Assembly: GCF_018446385.1 (NCBI RefSeq)
Contig: NC_055990.1
Span: 28,605,891 to 28,669,890, forward strand
Length of the DNA: 64,000 bases
Direction of reading: 5' to 3'
Source: Zingiber officinale
Taxonomy: Eukaryota; Streptophyta; Magnoliopsida; Zingiberales; Zingiberaceae
In this document: positions 1-10,613 of the stretch, in pieces
Layout: each line of letters begins with the position of its first letter
How positions within the stretch are numbered: position 1 is the stretch's first letter
Translations under genes and position numbers: made by a program
Notes under the pieces: generated by a model
Told to the model about the DNA's origin: nothing
The model's database searches: none
What the model saw: only the letters and a program-made list of their open reading frames with translations

Positions 1-354
1 GTGTTGCGCCCGGTATACTTTAGTTCGGTTCTGTTTATCCCTACTTCCAAGTTGTGCGTCTCACTTCGTTTGTCCCGACTTGTATGCCTACCTCCAACTT
101 TTCTTATCTTGGTCCATGAGGATATAAATCCTGACTCATATCCTTGGCTAGCACATCCCGACCTGTACGTTTGATCGATCTACGTATCCTGCTACGTATC
201 TTAAGTCATAAGGCTATAAATCCTGACCTGCGTGCATCGGTCTACTTCCACTAATCTTGAGTTCCGACCTGTGCTCTTTGATCCCTTTATCCCATTCCGT
301 GAGGATATAAGTCCAAACCTGTAATCCAAGTCTGTAAACCGACCTACTTCTATC
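1..354. repeat. Degenerate leading part of 66-bp repeat region
   Basis: Words of the following minisatellite (CCGACCTGT, TGAGGATATAA, CTGTTAT-like blocks) recur irregularly here, so this looks like decayed or older repeat units, or the edge of an LTR that contains them. No gene is seen. Confidence 0.4.
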
Positions 355-1125
355 CTCTATTATCCATGGCTTGTACGTCCCGACCTGTACACCAGGTATA
401 TATTCTGACCTGTTTCTATCCTTAGTTATTCATGGTTTGTACGTTCCGACCTGTACGCCAGGCCTGTGTCCCGACCTGCTTCTGTCTACTGTTATTCATG
501 GCTTGTACATCTTGACCTGTACGCCAGGCCTGTGTCCCGACCTGCTTCTGTGTACTGTTATTCATGGCTTGTACGTCTTGACCTGTACGCCAAGTCTGTA
601 TTTTGATCTGCTTCTGTCTACTGTTATCCATGGCTTGTACGTTCCGACCTGTACGCCAGAACTGTGTCCCGACCTGCTTCTGTCTACTGTTATTCATGGC
701 TTGTACGTCTCGACCTGTACGTCAAGTCTGTATTCCGACCTGCTTTTGTCTATTGTTATCCATGACTTGTACGTTTCGACTTATACGCCAGGTCTGTATT
801 CCGACCTGCTTCTATCTGCTGTTATCCCTGGTTCGTATATCCCGATCTATACGTCAGGTCTATATTCCGACCTGCTTCTATCCTCTGTTATCCATGACTT
901 GTACGTTCGACCTGTACGCCAGACCTGTGTCCCGACCTGCTTCTGTCTACTGTTATTCATGGCTTGTACGTCTCGACCTGTACGTCAAGTCTGTATTCTG
1001 ACCTGCTTCTATCCTCTGTTATCCATGGCTTATACGTCCCGACCTGTACGCCAGGTCTGTATTCTGACCTGCTTCTGTCCTTAGTTATCCATGACTTGTA
1101 CGCTCTGACCTGTACGCCAAGCCTG
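355..1125. repeat. 66-bp minisatellite, about 11-12 copies
   Basis: The word CATGGCTTGTACGT recurs at 66-bp steps, for example at 365, 431 and 497. Each unit holds two CCCGACCTG words and ends in CTGTTAT(C/T)CATG. Because 66 is divisible by three, several frames stay open through the array and give long repetitive translations on both strands. I regard those as artefacts: there is no start context, no non-repeat domain, and both strands are equally open. The array could be part of a retroelement LTR or untranslated region. Confidence 0.85.
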
Positions 1126-1714
1126 TATTACGCCAGAGGCCTTTCCTTCCGTGCCTTTACCTGACCTGTGGGCTCAATCCTTAGTTGTACCCGGCCTGTG
1201 GGCCCTGCCTTTGCCTGCTGTCAAGGCTGGATCTTGCCCAACTTGCAATCTTATCCTTTGACTGCTCCGTCAGCTGAGACTTTGACCATGACCACGTAAG
1301 CTTGACTTCTGACCTCCATGGGAGCAGGACTTCTGACTTCCATGTAAGCTTGACTTCTGACTATCCTATGGTCTTGACTCCTAACCACATCATCTTGCTG
1401 ACCCCACGATCGTGCACCGTATCAATCTCCAATTGAAGTCTAATTATGCAATTACATTCCAGACAATAACATAATGCAACGTTAAACGTAGTAATCATCT
1501 AAGAACATACTAAATATGAACACGCGATACGCTTTCAGAATAGCGTTTGGGCGATACCTAACATCAACCTATCAACTGAAACATACACACAACATAGTCA
1601 TATTTTATAGACAAACAAACTTCATATGTAGATAAAAAACATTACCATAACAAATGAACTCGATGCATATCTTTGTTCTGTCTTAATTAGAGCTTAAGTT
1701 GTAGCATTGTTTAT
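1126..1714. other. Non-coding stretch between minisatellite and receptor kinase
   Basis: At 1270-1370 the phrase AGCTTGACTTCTGAC recurs in slightly altered form, which suggests a decayed repeat. The remainder is AT-rich and is the 3' flank of the minus-strand kinase gene. No gene or RNA is recognised. Confidence 0.5.
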
Positions 1715-4216
1715 CTAATGGCTAGCTGAAGAGGCACAACCGTTGGAGTTCTGATTTGAAAAGAAATTTCCAGGGGAATTGATGTTGTTGGCACAAGAGT
1801 CGGATAGGCCTTGGAGAAACTTGGGAATAGGAGGAACGTTGATGTCTAGATTGCCCTCTAGAGCTTGAACAATTTGACTCATTGTTGGCCTGGAACTCTC
1901 ATAATCTTGAATGCACCAACCGGCCACTTTACAAGCTACTTCAAGCTCTCCCAAGTCAGCTTTTCTCTCGAGCCGGTGGTCTAGCAAGCCTTCGACATCT
2001 CCATTAATGAGTTTGCTTGTTGCCACTATTGGAAAGAACTCAAAACAACTTTCTGTTGCACAGACTGAATTTCTCTTGCCGGATATGATCTCGAACAACA
2101 TCATTCCATAGCTATAAACATCTACTTTGGCGGTGATGGGTGTACCTTGAATCCATTCAGGTGCAAGATATCCTCTACTCCCTAGAATGGTAGTGAGAAC
2201 TTTGCTAAAGTTCCTTCCGACGAGCTTTGCTAGACCGAAATCCGCCACTTTTGGCATGAGCGCATCATCCAACAGTATGTTCTCTGGTTTAATATCGCAA
2301 TGTATAATGTTGTCTCTGCACTGCTCATGAAGATATGCTAATCCTCTCGAAGTTCTGATAGCAATTTGATATCTTGTGTTCCAGTCCAAAACATTTGAAT
2401 TGTTATGAAAAAGCTGAGTAGCTAAAGAACCGCTCGACATGAACTCATAAACAAGTAATTTCTTGGTTCCTTGAGAGCAAAAGCCCATTAGTCGAATAAG
2501 GTTTATGTGTTGAATGGCTCCTAGTGTGCTTACCTCTGCTCTGAACTGTTTCTCTCCTTGATAAAGACCTTCGAGTTTCTTCACTGCAATATCAATCGAA
2601 CCAGGCAACGACCCTTTAAACACTGATCCAAAGCCCCCTCCTCCAAGCTTATCTGAGAAATTTTTGGTGGCAATACGCAGCTCATTGTATGTAAAAGAGA
2701 CCAAAGAACTTTGCACAGCCTCTGACTTCTGAACCATTCTTCTACGTCCTGGCTTAAGAATTAAGATACAAACAACAAACAAACAAACAATGATACATGG
2801 CACAACCCCTACTATGACCCATATGGCCACTCTCTTTTTGCTGCTTTCAGAACTTGGCAACTCAGAGGCTGCCAACCGAAGGTAAAGTGTACCTCCATCA
2901 GATTCATTAGGTTCTTCTTGGAGATTAAGAAACTCTCCCTGCCAAACAAAACACCCACTAGAGTTAAAGGAATAAGCATTACAAGAGCAGTTATTCAAGC
3001 AAACTAGTTCGCAATCTTGTGAGCTCCTAAGCATGGTCAATTTGAAGGGGTTATCTGGTAGCCTAACATTTGTCATCTCAAAGAAGCCATCTTTCTCTGA
3101 ATCGGCAGAGTTGTTATTTAAACCACTACATTGTAAAGCAGTCATCCTCTCACAACCCTGACTTCTATCACCCAAATCCCAATCTCTCTGAGACTTGATC
3201 CTGAAACCTTTAACACAATAACAGAAGGGTGATCTGAAGTCACTGCAGCTACCAAAAGGTCCACATACCCCATAAACTGAGCACTTGCTTTTTGGTTGAG
3301 CCCAGATGAGCATCCATGACTTCAAATTCTCCATCCACACCAGTTCTTGGATCTCACCGGAATCATAATCCAGTACTAGTCTAGACGTGAGATAATTGGT
3401 TTCATCTACTGTGTATGTGACATACATCTCATCTGTATCATTGACTACTTGCATGTGGTACATATAATTTGATGTGGCCTCAGGGACTGAACTAAATTCG
3501 TGACCATCCCACAGTCCACTAGCCCAACATATCCTAGACATATTCCACAAAATCAAGTATTGTAAGAGTCCAGTCGGATCCATCTCAAAGGTGAAGATCC
3601 CAGGAGAAGGGTCAACTTTATTCTTCCAGGAACTGAGGTGTTGGGATCTTTTGGTGATCTTATTGAACCCCAACTTGGCACCAGGAAGCCAAGTGTCAGT
3701 GGGGTGATCAAAGCTCTGCCAGAAGACGAGCGAGGAGTTGGATCCATCCCTGAGCTGCAGATTACCGTTGTCAAGGATGACCACGACGACTGTGGAGTTG
3801 GAGGATGAGATGGTGGTGACGTTGGTGGACCATATGACGGATTTGAACTGGTTGATGAGGACGAGGTTGCCATCAGCAGAGATCTTAAGCTCCGACGCGG
3901 TTGGGTCCGTGACTGGATTGGCTCTGTTGGCCACCCACACTGGGGTGACCACAGAGATCTTATCGTACCAGATGCCGATGTAGTAGTTGAAGGAGGTCGT
4001 GCCTGCGCTGCCTGGTGGCGTGAAGAAGCCAAGCACGAACGTGCCGCCTCTTGAAGTGATGGTCTGGTTTCCGGACAGAGAATGCTGTGCGGAGATTATG
4101 TCAGTTGACGTTGCGGAGGAGAAGAGAAGAGAGAGAGAAAAGGAGAAGGAGAAGAGCAAGAGCAAGAGTAAGAGTGAAGTTGCTCTGGAACATGAAGAAG
4201 CCATTGGAACTCCCAT
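1715..4216 (-). CDS. G-type lectin S-receptor-like serine/threonine kinase (At2g19130-like class), intact
   Basis: A single-exon gene for 833 residues, the usual length for this family of plasma-membrane receptor kinases. Domains in order: Leu/Ser-rich signal peptide (about 1-37); bulb-type lectin domain (about 40-190) with the degenerate mannose-binding strands DGNLVLIN and DNGNLQLRD; S-locus glycoprotein region; EGF-like cysteine cluster (312-355); PAN/apple domain (about 375-448, Cys402, 406, 410, 412, 422); one membrane segment (464-487); kinase domain (about 520-790). Kinase motifs are complete: Gly loop LGGGGFGSVF (524-533), Lys546, HCDIKPEN (639-646), DFG (659-661), APE (685-687). HCD in place of HRD makes it a non-RD kinase, a class often linked to immune or stress perception. 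The first Met is preferred: it has a purine at -3 and G at +4, while Met5 does not. The ligand is unknown. Many paralogues are intronless like this one. Confidence 0.95.
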   Translation of the reverse strand: MGVPMASSCSRATSLLLLLLLFSFSFSLSLLFSSATSTDIISAQHSLSGNQTITSRGGTFVLGFFTPPGSAGTTSFNYYIGIWYDKISVVTPVWVANRANPVTDPTASELKISADGNLVLINQFKSVIWSTNVTTISSSNSTVVVVILDNGNLQLRDGSNSSLVFWQSFDHPTDTWLPGAKLGFNKITKRSQHLSSWKNKVDPSPGIFTFEMDPTGLLQYLILWNMSRICWASGLWDGHEFSSVPEATSNYMYHMQVVNDTDEMYVTYTVDETNYLTSRLVLDYDSGEIQELVWMENLKSWMLIWAQPKSKCSVYGVCGPFGSCSDFRSPFCYCVKGFRIKSQRDWDLGDRSQGCERMTALQCSGLNNNSADSEKDGFFEMTNVRLPDNPFKLTMLRSSQDCELVCLNNCSCNAYSFNSSGCFVWQGEFLNLQEEPNESDGGTLYLRLAASELPSSESSKKRVAIWVIVGVVPCIIVCLFVVCILILKPGRRRMVQKSEAVQSSLVSFTYNELRIATKNFSDKLGGGGFGSVFKGSLPGSIDIAVKKLEGLYQGEKQFRAEVSTLGAIQHINLIRLMGFCSQGTKKLLVYEFMSSGSLATQLFHNNSNVLDWNTRYQIAIRTSRGLAYLHEQCRDNIIHCDIKPENILLDDALMPKVADFGLAKLVGRNFSKVLTTILGSRGYLAPEWIQGTPITAKVDVYSYGMMLFEIISGKRNSVCATESCFEFFPIVATSKLINGDVEGLLDHRLERKADLGELEVACKVAGWCIQDYESSRPTMSQIVQALEGNLDINVPPIPKFLQGLSDSCANNINSPGNFFSNQNSNGCASSASH

Positions 4217-4261
4217 TGCTGATGGCTGATGAGCGACGAGAGGTTGAAGGAGAATATGGAA

Positions 4262-4363
4262 TATTTAATGGCGTTGCTGGAATCTAGAAGGAACGGATCA
4301 GTGTGATCACTTTCTCAACTCCGTTCAGATATTGCCTATCCAAAATGGAATGACGAAGTCAAA
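4262..4363 (-). promoter_or_regulatory. Candidate promoter elements of the receptor kinase
   Basis: Read on the minus strand, an AT-rich TATA-like stretch (TTAAATATTCC, around 4262-4272) lies about 50 bp before the ATG. A W-box core TTGACT (complement of 4357-4362) lies about 145 bp before it. WRKY regulation through W-boxes is common for receptor kinases, but these are short motifs found by eye. Confidence 0.3.
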
Positions 4364-4540
4364 CAAAGCATTGAAAATCTGAGGCACTTTTAGAGTCGCA
4401 TTATCAGTCTTAGTTCCGTCATCGGTCTGCTATTATTTTTTTTATAATTCATATATTCGATTTTTTAAAATTAATTAATTTTGAAAATGACCGATAAGAA
4501 TCGAAATGATAGTGCGTCTCTACCGCTGCATAATCTGGGC

Positions 4541-4545
<5 letters not shown>

Positions 4546-4587
<42 letters not shown>
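4546..4587. repeat. (TA)n microsatellite
   Basis: About 21 uninterrupted TA units in the upstream intergenic DNA of the receptor kinase. Expected to be length-polymorphic. Confidence 0.95.
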
Positions 4588-4588
<1 letters not shown>

Positions 4589-5562
4589 CAGTAATTTTTA
4601 AAAGGGTGCATTTAAATTTTCAAAATACTTCAAAATTTATAAAACGACTGCTGATTCAATGGATCCATTCCTGTCACGCCCTCCCTGCATGAAATTAGCT
4701 TAGCTTTCCACGCCTGAACTAAATAACGTCCTAAATTGACTACATACAGAACTTTGAAAAAACTCCATTAATATTATGCACATATCTTAGCGATTAATTT
4801 GAAGGTAAAAACTTCAAATATAAGCAAAAATATGTAAAATGAAACATCTCATTAGTCCAAAGAATAACAAATAGTAAAAGTCATAATTTTCTGTATTTAA
4901 CGTTGTTAATCTTTTATCACAATTTCTCTTAAATAATTTTATCATTTTTCATTTGTTTTATTCTCTTACTAGTATTTTTAACACGATCTTTAATGTATCT
5001 AACAAAGGATGCATTTTATATATATAGGGTTGATAGCCCACACATCTGTCCATCAACAACTCCCGTACACTACTAAATGCACGCGATGTCCAAAAGTGAT
5101 CTAAGCGCTTGAGAGTAGCCAACTTTGGGCACCCAGAGCACTCAATCACGCACGGGAGTTGTCAAGGGTGTGTGTGCATGCTATCAAAATTATATATATA
5201 TAAAAAGAATGATAACTTGCACATCTTTATGTGAGCTATTGTAGGCAACGTTTGACATGAGCGATCTGACATGACCGAAATGTATTTTTTTTTTTAATTC
5301 TTCTCTCATCTACATGCAATAACTCTCTTCTCTCTCAATTAGTGGCAAAAGACGAAGCGCTCACCCCATCGTCCCCGCCAACTTATCCTAGTACCAATAC
5401 GGAGGAGGTAAATTACGGTGACTAAGTAGGCAAGTGGATGTAGGGATGAGTTACACGGGGTGCGGGGATTAATTACACCCACCCAGCCCCTCAAGATTCG
5501 ACCCCTTGACCTCAAGTGGCAAACATCCATCCACATACCACCTTAGCTATGTCCATGGAGGC
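4588..5562. other. AT-rich intergenic DNA
   Basis: No supported gene. A short minus-strand frame near 4958-5149 has a Cys-Pro-Lys-Leu phrase faintly like an NLR leucine-rich repeat, which is too weak to call. Confidence 0.4.
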
Positions 5563-6059
5563 TAGGGGTGATCACGGATCAAGTTGGTTCGGTTATTGGG
5601 GTAAAAAACTATCTTGCCCTACTAGATCAGATAATACAATATCAGGACACTACATCCGGCCCCATATCCGATGGTTCTTATATATCAGATATCTGACAGA
5701 ATATCGGTTATTTAGATATCCAACCCTATATCCAATGAAATATAAAATATAAATATAAATATAATTAAAAAAATATTTTTTAAAATGATAATAAGCATTA
5801 TTCATTACACGTTGTAGCAGTAATCGACAGTAACTGCTACAATGTGTAGCAGCTTATCGACAGTAGCTGCTACAAGTAGGGGTGATCGCGAATCAGGTTG
5901 GTTCAGTTATAGGGGTAAAAAACTATCCGACACTATTAGATCAAATAATACAATATCATAACTTTACATCCGACCCTACATCCGACGGGATTTTTTTCGG
6001 TTTGGTTTGGGTCGATATGAGCGGGTTGGTCGATTTGGCAGGTTGACTGCTCACCCCTA
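5563..6059. repeat. Short MITE-like element(s) with TAGGGGTGA ends
   Basis: TAGGGGTGATC opens two related blocks, at 5563 and 5877. Both continue with a shared text (GGTTGGTTC, then GGGTAAAAAACTATC, then ATAATACAATATCA). The second block closes at 6051-6059 with TCACCCCTA, the exact inverse of its start, giving a 183-bp element with 9-bp terminal inverted repeats. The first block lacks a matching close. No coding capacity; superfamily unassigned. Confidence 0.5.
5811..5875. repeat. Two tandem hairpin units (GTAGCAG/CTGCTAC)
   Basis: GTAGCAG, then TCGACAGTA, then CTGCTAC occurs twice in a row. Each unit can fold into a stem with the central TCGACAGTA as loop. It sits between the two TAGGGGTGA blocks. 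Confidence 0.6.
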
Positions 6060-6244
6060 GTGGCGACAAAAATAATGAACCAGGTAACATCGAACCTGGG
6101 GCAACTGATCCAATCTCACAGAAGTTTTCCATTGACAACCTAGATAAATCAGGAAATGCACATGGATGTTCATCTTGACAACTAGTATTTTCTCTCCTTT
6201 GATTGCATACAAGATAGTACCACTTTCTACAAATCAGTACCAAG

Positions 6245-6545
6245 GTGGTGTTGCAACCACCTAACCAACACCAACACCAACTGGTGCTAGTTTGTAGAAA
6301 CCAACACTTGGTTTGTAAACCAACACCACCTAATTAGTACTAGTTTCTACAAACCAACACTACCTTGGTGCTGGTTTCTACAAATTAACCAACACAGATG
6401 ATGTTGGTTTGGAGGTGTCAACACCAAGGTGGTGCTGGTTTGTAAAAACCAATACCAAGATGGTTTTGGTTTACAACCCAAGTGATGGTTTCTACAAACC
6501 AGCACCACCATGGTGCATGGTTTGTAGAAACCAACAACACCTTGC
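6245..6545. repeat. Palindromic low-complexity array of CCAACACC / GGTGTTGG words
   Basis: The words ACCAACACC, GGTGGTGCTGG, GGTTTGTAGAAACCA and their complements alternate through 300 bp, so the segment can fold into many overlapping hairpins. Both strands stay open in places (minus strand 6347-6682), an artefact of the repeat. No protein domain is seen. Confidence 0.6.
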
Positions 6546-7023
6546 ATGCAATCAAAGAAAAGAGAAGAGAGTTGTTGTATGCAGATAAGAGAGGGATTAA
6601 AAAAAAGAGATTTTGGCAACGTCAAATCGCCCACGTCAGACGTCGCCCACAGCCGCTCACATAAAGGTATACAGACTATCATTCTTGTGTATCTATCTCT
6701 ATTTATATATATTCACTAGCTACGTCCAAAATGCCTATACAAACTAAATTTGTCATGATGGAGATGTAGAATTAAATGGTATATTGAAGATGAAAAAACA
6801 ACTGCAAGTTTATTTATTTTTAAACAGAAAATATTTCTTTTTTTCTTTCCTTCATCCTTTCCATTAAAATAAGATTCCAATAAAATGATATGATTCAAAC
6901 TCTAACCCTTTTGAATGTAGTAGATAATTATAGAGCCTGAGAATTGATGTGTATTCGAATCATAGGACCTAGTAATTATAGATATGCTCATACATATTGG
7001 TGACATTATTGTTGCTGTAATTA

Positions 7024-7365
7024 AAGATGTCTGAATCTAACCGGAGTTCATGGTGGTGGAGGTGGGGGAAGCGGATCGAAAAAAAAAAAGATTCTAGTTA
7101 TAAGATATCTAATGAAACCATAGCAGGAATTGAGATATCATTCAAAGAGAAAGATAACAAATATCTAAAGTTTCTTTTTTTTTATCCTATACGGATGATC
7201 TGATCCGCAAGGACCATGATTGAGAATTGTTTGATTGTCTTTCTTCAAGGAAGAATTGAAACATAATCAACTTGAATTCGGGACAACTATTCGAAATCTT
7301 AGGGAAAGACTTGATTTCTTATCTCATGTCTGTTTTTCGTGAAAAAAGACCAATTGAAGGGGACG
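7024..7365 (+). pseudogene. ycf2: Nuclear plastid DNA: fragment of ycf2
   Basis: Translated pieces on the plus strand match my memory of the N-terminal part of plastid Ycf2: a Trp-rich SWWWRW segment, then [18 protein letters not shown], then in shifted frames text resembling the following stretch (the ATCCGCAAGGACCATGA region and the downstream AAATCTTAGGGAAAGACT region). Frameshifts and stops (for example after the KYLKFLFF stretch) show it is not functional. This is about 340 bp from a plastid inverted-repeat gene transferred to the nucleus. Identification rests on recognition; no alignment was run. Confidence 0.8.
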
Positions 7366-7410
7366 GTAAACGATCTACATTTCGCTTAATGCGAGATACA
7401 TCATAATATA

Positions 7411-7890
7411 TATAAAGGTTGAACGATCCATAATACAACTAGTAAGATATATGTATTGTATATACATAGGATGAACGACCCATAATCTATCAAATTTGAA
7501 ATACATCATGTGTATGCACATATACATATATTAGGTGAATGACCTGTAATTCACATAAAAGTATCTCACATGGAATAGGATGAGTAACCCATAATCCATC
7601 CAATGATAATGTATTATATATAAAAGTGAATGACCCGCAATCAACTCATTAAAATACATCATATACACACAACTCTTCTAAAAGCAAAGTCGAAACTCTA
7701 AATTGCAAGTAATTACACAATTCTTAGAGTATGAAATCAAAGCTCTAAACTATAAATAGTCACACAACTTTTTTAGAGAGCAGGGCAAAATTCTAAACTA
7801 TAAGTAATGATATAATTCTTAAAGAGCGGGGCTAAAGCTTTAAATTATAAGTAATTACGTAGCTCTTAGAGGGTGAAGCCAAAGTTATAT
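7411..7890. repeat. Two abutting short tandem repeat blocks
   Basis: Block one (7420-7640) repeats TGAACGACCCATAAT in variants at about 7420, 7471, 7535, 7579 and 7626. Block two (about 7685-7890) repeats a roughly 60-bp unit built on CTCTAAA-TTATAAGTAATTACACAA-TTCTTAGAG, four copies. Both are degenerate and AT-rich. Possibly the untranslated part of an old retroelement; no coding sequence. Confidence 0.6.
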
Positions 7891-8710
7891 AATGAAAATG
7901 TTTTATTTATTATCTCGTCAATTTAATATCTATAGTACTAATGCGCTCTTTTCAAAATTTGGTGTTAGAAACTCTAAGTTGCATCTATTATTTTGGTAAT
8001 TCATATTAATGCTAGCGCAACTCCTTTTGTGAACTTGGAGCTAAAATTTTATGATAGAATTAATTTTCTATTTTATTAATTAGCATAATTAATTAGATAA
8101 TTTAATTTTTCATAGATCTAGAATAAGAAACAAATAAACTAAAAATCAATTCTGAATAAAAGGACAAGCAATATAATAGGAGTAGAGATGAAATTAAAGT
8201 TAATTTTATTTTTTATAGTATCTACTTTCGTAAATTAAATCAGGCATAAGGTATATGGAGACTAGCAAGAAAAAACCATCTTGGAGTAGAAATTATATCT
8301 ACACACGTCGACTCCAATATCTCGTGGTTACGCTACAACTATATGCAATGTGACTGAGACTGTGTATTAATACTTACGCTAGCAACTATATGCAATGTGA
8401 CTGAGACTGTGTATTAATTATAAATTTATATCGTATCAGTTGTCATGACAAGCACACTTACCTTCCTCCTACTCAACCTTAGAAGGGTCGGTTTACTCAA
8501 TTCCCTCGCTTTAGGGGATGCACAACCAAACCTCAAGACATTTACAAATTATAAATTGAATTGAGTATGTTCTCCATCAGCATCACCATCGAAAGCTCTA
8601 TTCCTCTAATTTTTTTTTAATATTCCTGGTATCTAAACCTTTCCCTTGATTTATCCATATGATAAATCTGAAAGTGAGAGGCAACACTACACACAACAAT
8701 CAATGTCCTA
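7891..8710. other. AT-rich intergenic DNA with a 35-bp direct repeat
   Basis: No gene is seen. A near-perfect 35-bp direct repeat starting AACTATATGCAATGTG lies at 8337-8371 and again at 8384-8418 (47-bp step). This stretch is the left flank of Copia element A. Confidence 0.6.
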
Positions 8711-8715
8711 GATTA

Positions 8716-9187
8716 TGTTGAAAATCAATACCAACTCGTTAACGGATAAAAATAAAAATATAGATGGAAGTATTCTTTCTCATTCAATGGATAAGATTTA
8801 ACAGATAGAAATTAGAACGTGTGGTTGAGAGTATTTCTCTCATTCAATAGATAGAATTTAATTGATAATAATTAAAATGTATGGTTGAGAGTATTTCTCT
8901 CATCCAATGGATAGGGATAAAATTTCCTGGTAGATAGAATTTAGTTTTCTGATCAACTATGTATCTTGTATGGTGAGTACTATAAATACTCCCTCTGTAT
9001 TCTTGTTTTATCATCCAACGAAAAATAAAAGTATAGAGTCTTCAAGTTGAAAGTTGTTCTTCATCTTCCTTTTCTTTTCCTCTCTAAAATTGTGAGTGAT
9101 CCTCAAAAGCGTTGTAGTGTCTTTGTAGTGTGAATATAATACAAGTAATTTATTTACTTGTTTATACTCCAATTTGTTTTCTCGACA
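8716..9187 (+). repeat. 5' LTR of Copia A
   Basis: 472 bp, TG...CA ends. It contains three roughly 60-bp repeats built on GAGAGTATTTCTCTCATTCAA (about 8769-8940) just upstream of a clear TATA box, TATAAATACTCC at 8981, which probably drives element transcription. Confidence 0.95.
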
Positions 9188-9189
9188 AT

Positions 9190-9201
9190 TGGTATCAGAG
9201 C
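9190..9201 (+). other. Primer binding site (initiator Met-tRNA)
   Basis: TGGTATCAGAGC begins two bases after the 5' LTR. It is complementary to the 3' end of plant initiator Met-tRNA, the usual minus-strand primer for Copia elements. Confidence 0.95.
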
Positions 9202-9312
9202 TGAATGATCAAGGATTGTTCTTGATGGAGTTATCTTGAATCGTGAGGAGGTTTATATTGTACAAGGTTGTTCATCAAACTTGTTCGGTATAATCAAAAT
9301 CTTTTCGACACG

Positions 9313-10613
9313 ATGGGCAACCTTCAAATAGTAGGAGGAGTCAAGAAACTCAACAACAAAAACTATAACACGTGGACAACATGTATGGAGTCCTACCTAC
9401 AAGGTCAGGATCTTTGGGAGTTTGTTGGTGGTAGTGAAGTCATGCAACCAGCAGAAGATGCTAATGGCATCTTGCGAAAATGGAGGATCAGAGCAGGTAA
9501 AGCAATGTTTGCTTTAAAAATCACAATTGAAGAAGAAATGTTGGAGCACATCCGAGATGTCAAAACACCAAAGGAAGTATGGGATACCTTTGCTACACTC
9601 TTTTCAAAGAAGAATGATGCAAGATTGCAACTCCTGGAGAATGAGCTACTAGCAATAGGGGAACGTGACAAAACGATTGCCCAATACTTTCACAAGGTAA
9701 AGTCGATATGTCGCGAAATTTCATAATTAGATCCAGAAGCTCCTATTGGGGAAACCAGGATAAAGAGAATAATTATCCATGATTTGAAACCAGAATATCG
9801 AGGATTGGAGGATTGGTTGCTGCTATACAAGGATGGCCAACACAAGCATCACTTCTTGAGTTTAAAAATTTACTTACAGGCCAAGAAGTTATGGCTAAGC
9901 AAATGGGAGAAGTCTCGCTAAAGGGTGAGGAGGAAGCGCTCTACACCAATAAAAGTAAGGGCAACTTCAAACGACATGCTGGTGATGGATCTAAAAAGGA
10001 TGGTGGCAAAGTAAAGAATTATCAAGGCAATGAAGGTCATCATCCAAGAAGAGCCCCACAGAATCATGCCAATAATAGAAAGTTTATTGGCAAGTGTTAT
10101 AACTGTGGGAAGGTGGGCCACATGGCAAAAGATTGTTGGGCCAAGAAAAAGTTTGTTCAGAGTAATACTGCTACCTCCAATCCTAAGGAGAATAGAAAAG
10201 ATGACTGGGATGTTGAAGCCTTGTTCGTTGTAGAGGAAAATGAAGTAGCTTTTACAACAATGTCAGACAAGATTAACTACAAAAATGATTGGATCGTAGA
10301 TTCAGGCTGCTCAAATCACATGACAGGTGATAAAGAAAAGCTACAAAACTTGTCCGAATATAAGGGAGCTCGTATGGTGGTGACAGTCAACAACTCAAGG
10401 TTACCAATATCTCACATTGGTAAGACAATAATTACGCCTCGATATAATTCTAATCAGGTGTCACTTCAAGATGTCTATCATGTCCCAGGAATGAAGAGAA
10501 ATTTATTATCTGTGTCTCAACTAACATCATCAGGTCACTATGTTCTATTTGGTCCTGAAGATGTAAAGGTATATCAAAATCTCAAAATCTCAAAATATCA
10601 GAAACACCGATAA
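9313..10613 (+). pseudogene. Copia A gag and protease region
   Basis: Starts at the ATG within CACGATGGGC. The first part is a DUF4219/UBN2-type gag, with the NYNTW and KEVWDTF landmarks. A TAA at 9724 and a frameshift before 9813 break it. The next frame carries a zinc knuckle, [14 protein letters not shown], which binds RNA in the capsid, followed by the aspartic protease motif [13 protein letters not shown] that would cleave the polyprotein. The frame is lost again near 10610. The domain order is normal for Copia. Confidence 0.9.

Noticed and set aside
371..1164. Apparent 60-240 residue repetitive proteins in the 66-bp array
   Set aside because: Both strands are open simply because the period is a multiple of three; no start context or domain.
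3738..4287. Plus-strand open frames over the receptor kinase 5' end
   Set aside because: Shadows of the well supported minus-strand gene; Arg/Lys/Glu-rich text comes from the signal-peptide codons read backwards.
4958..5149. NLR leucine-rich repeat fragment on the minus strand
   Set aside because: Only one CPKL-type phrase and no repeated LRR spacing.
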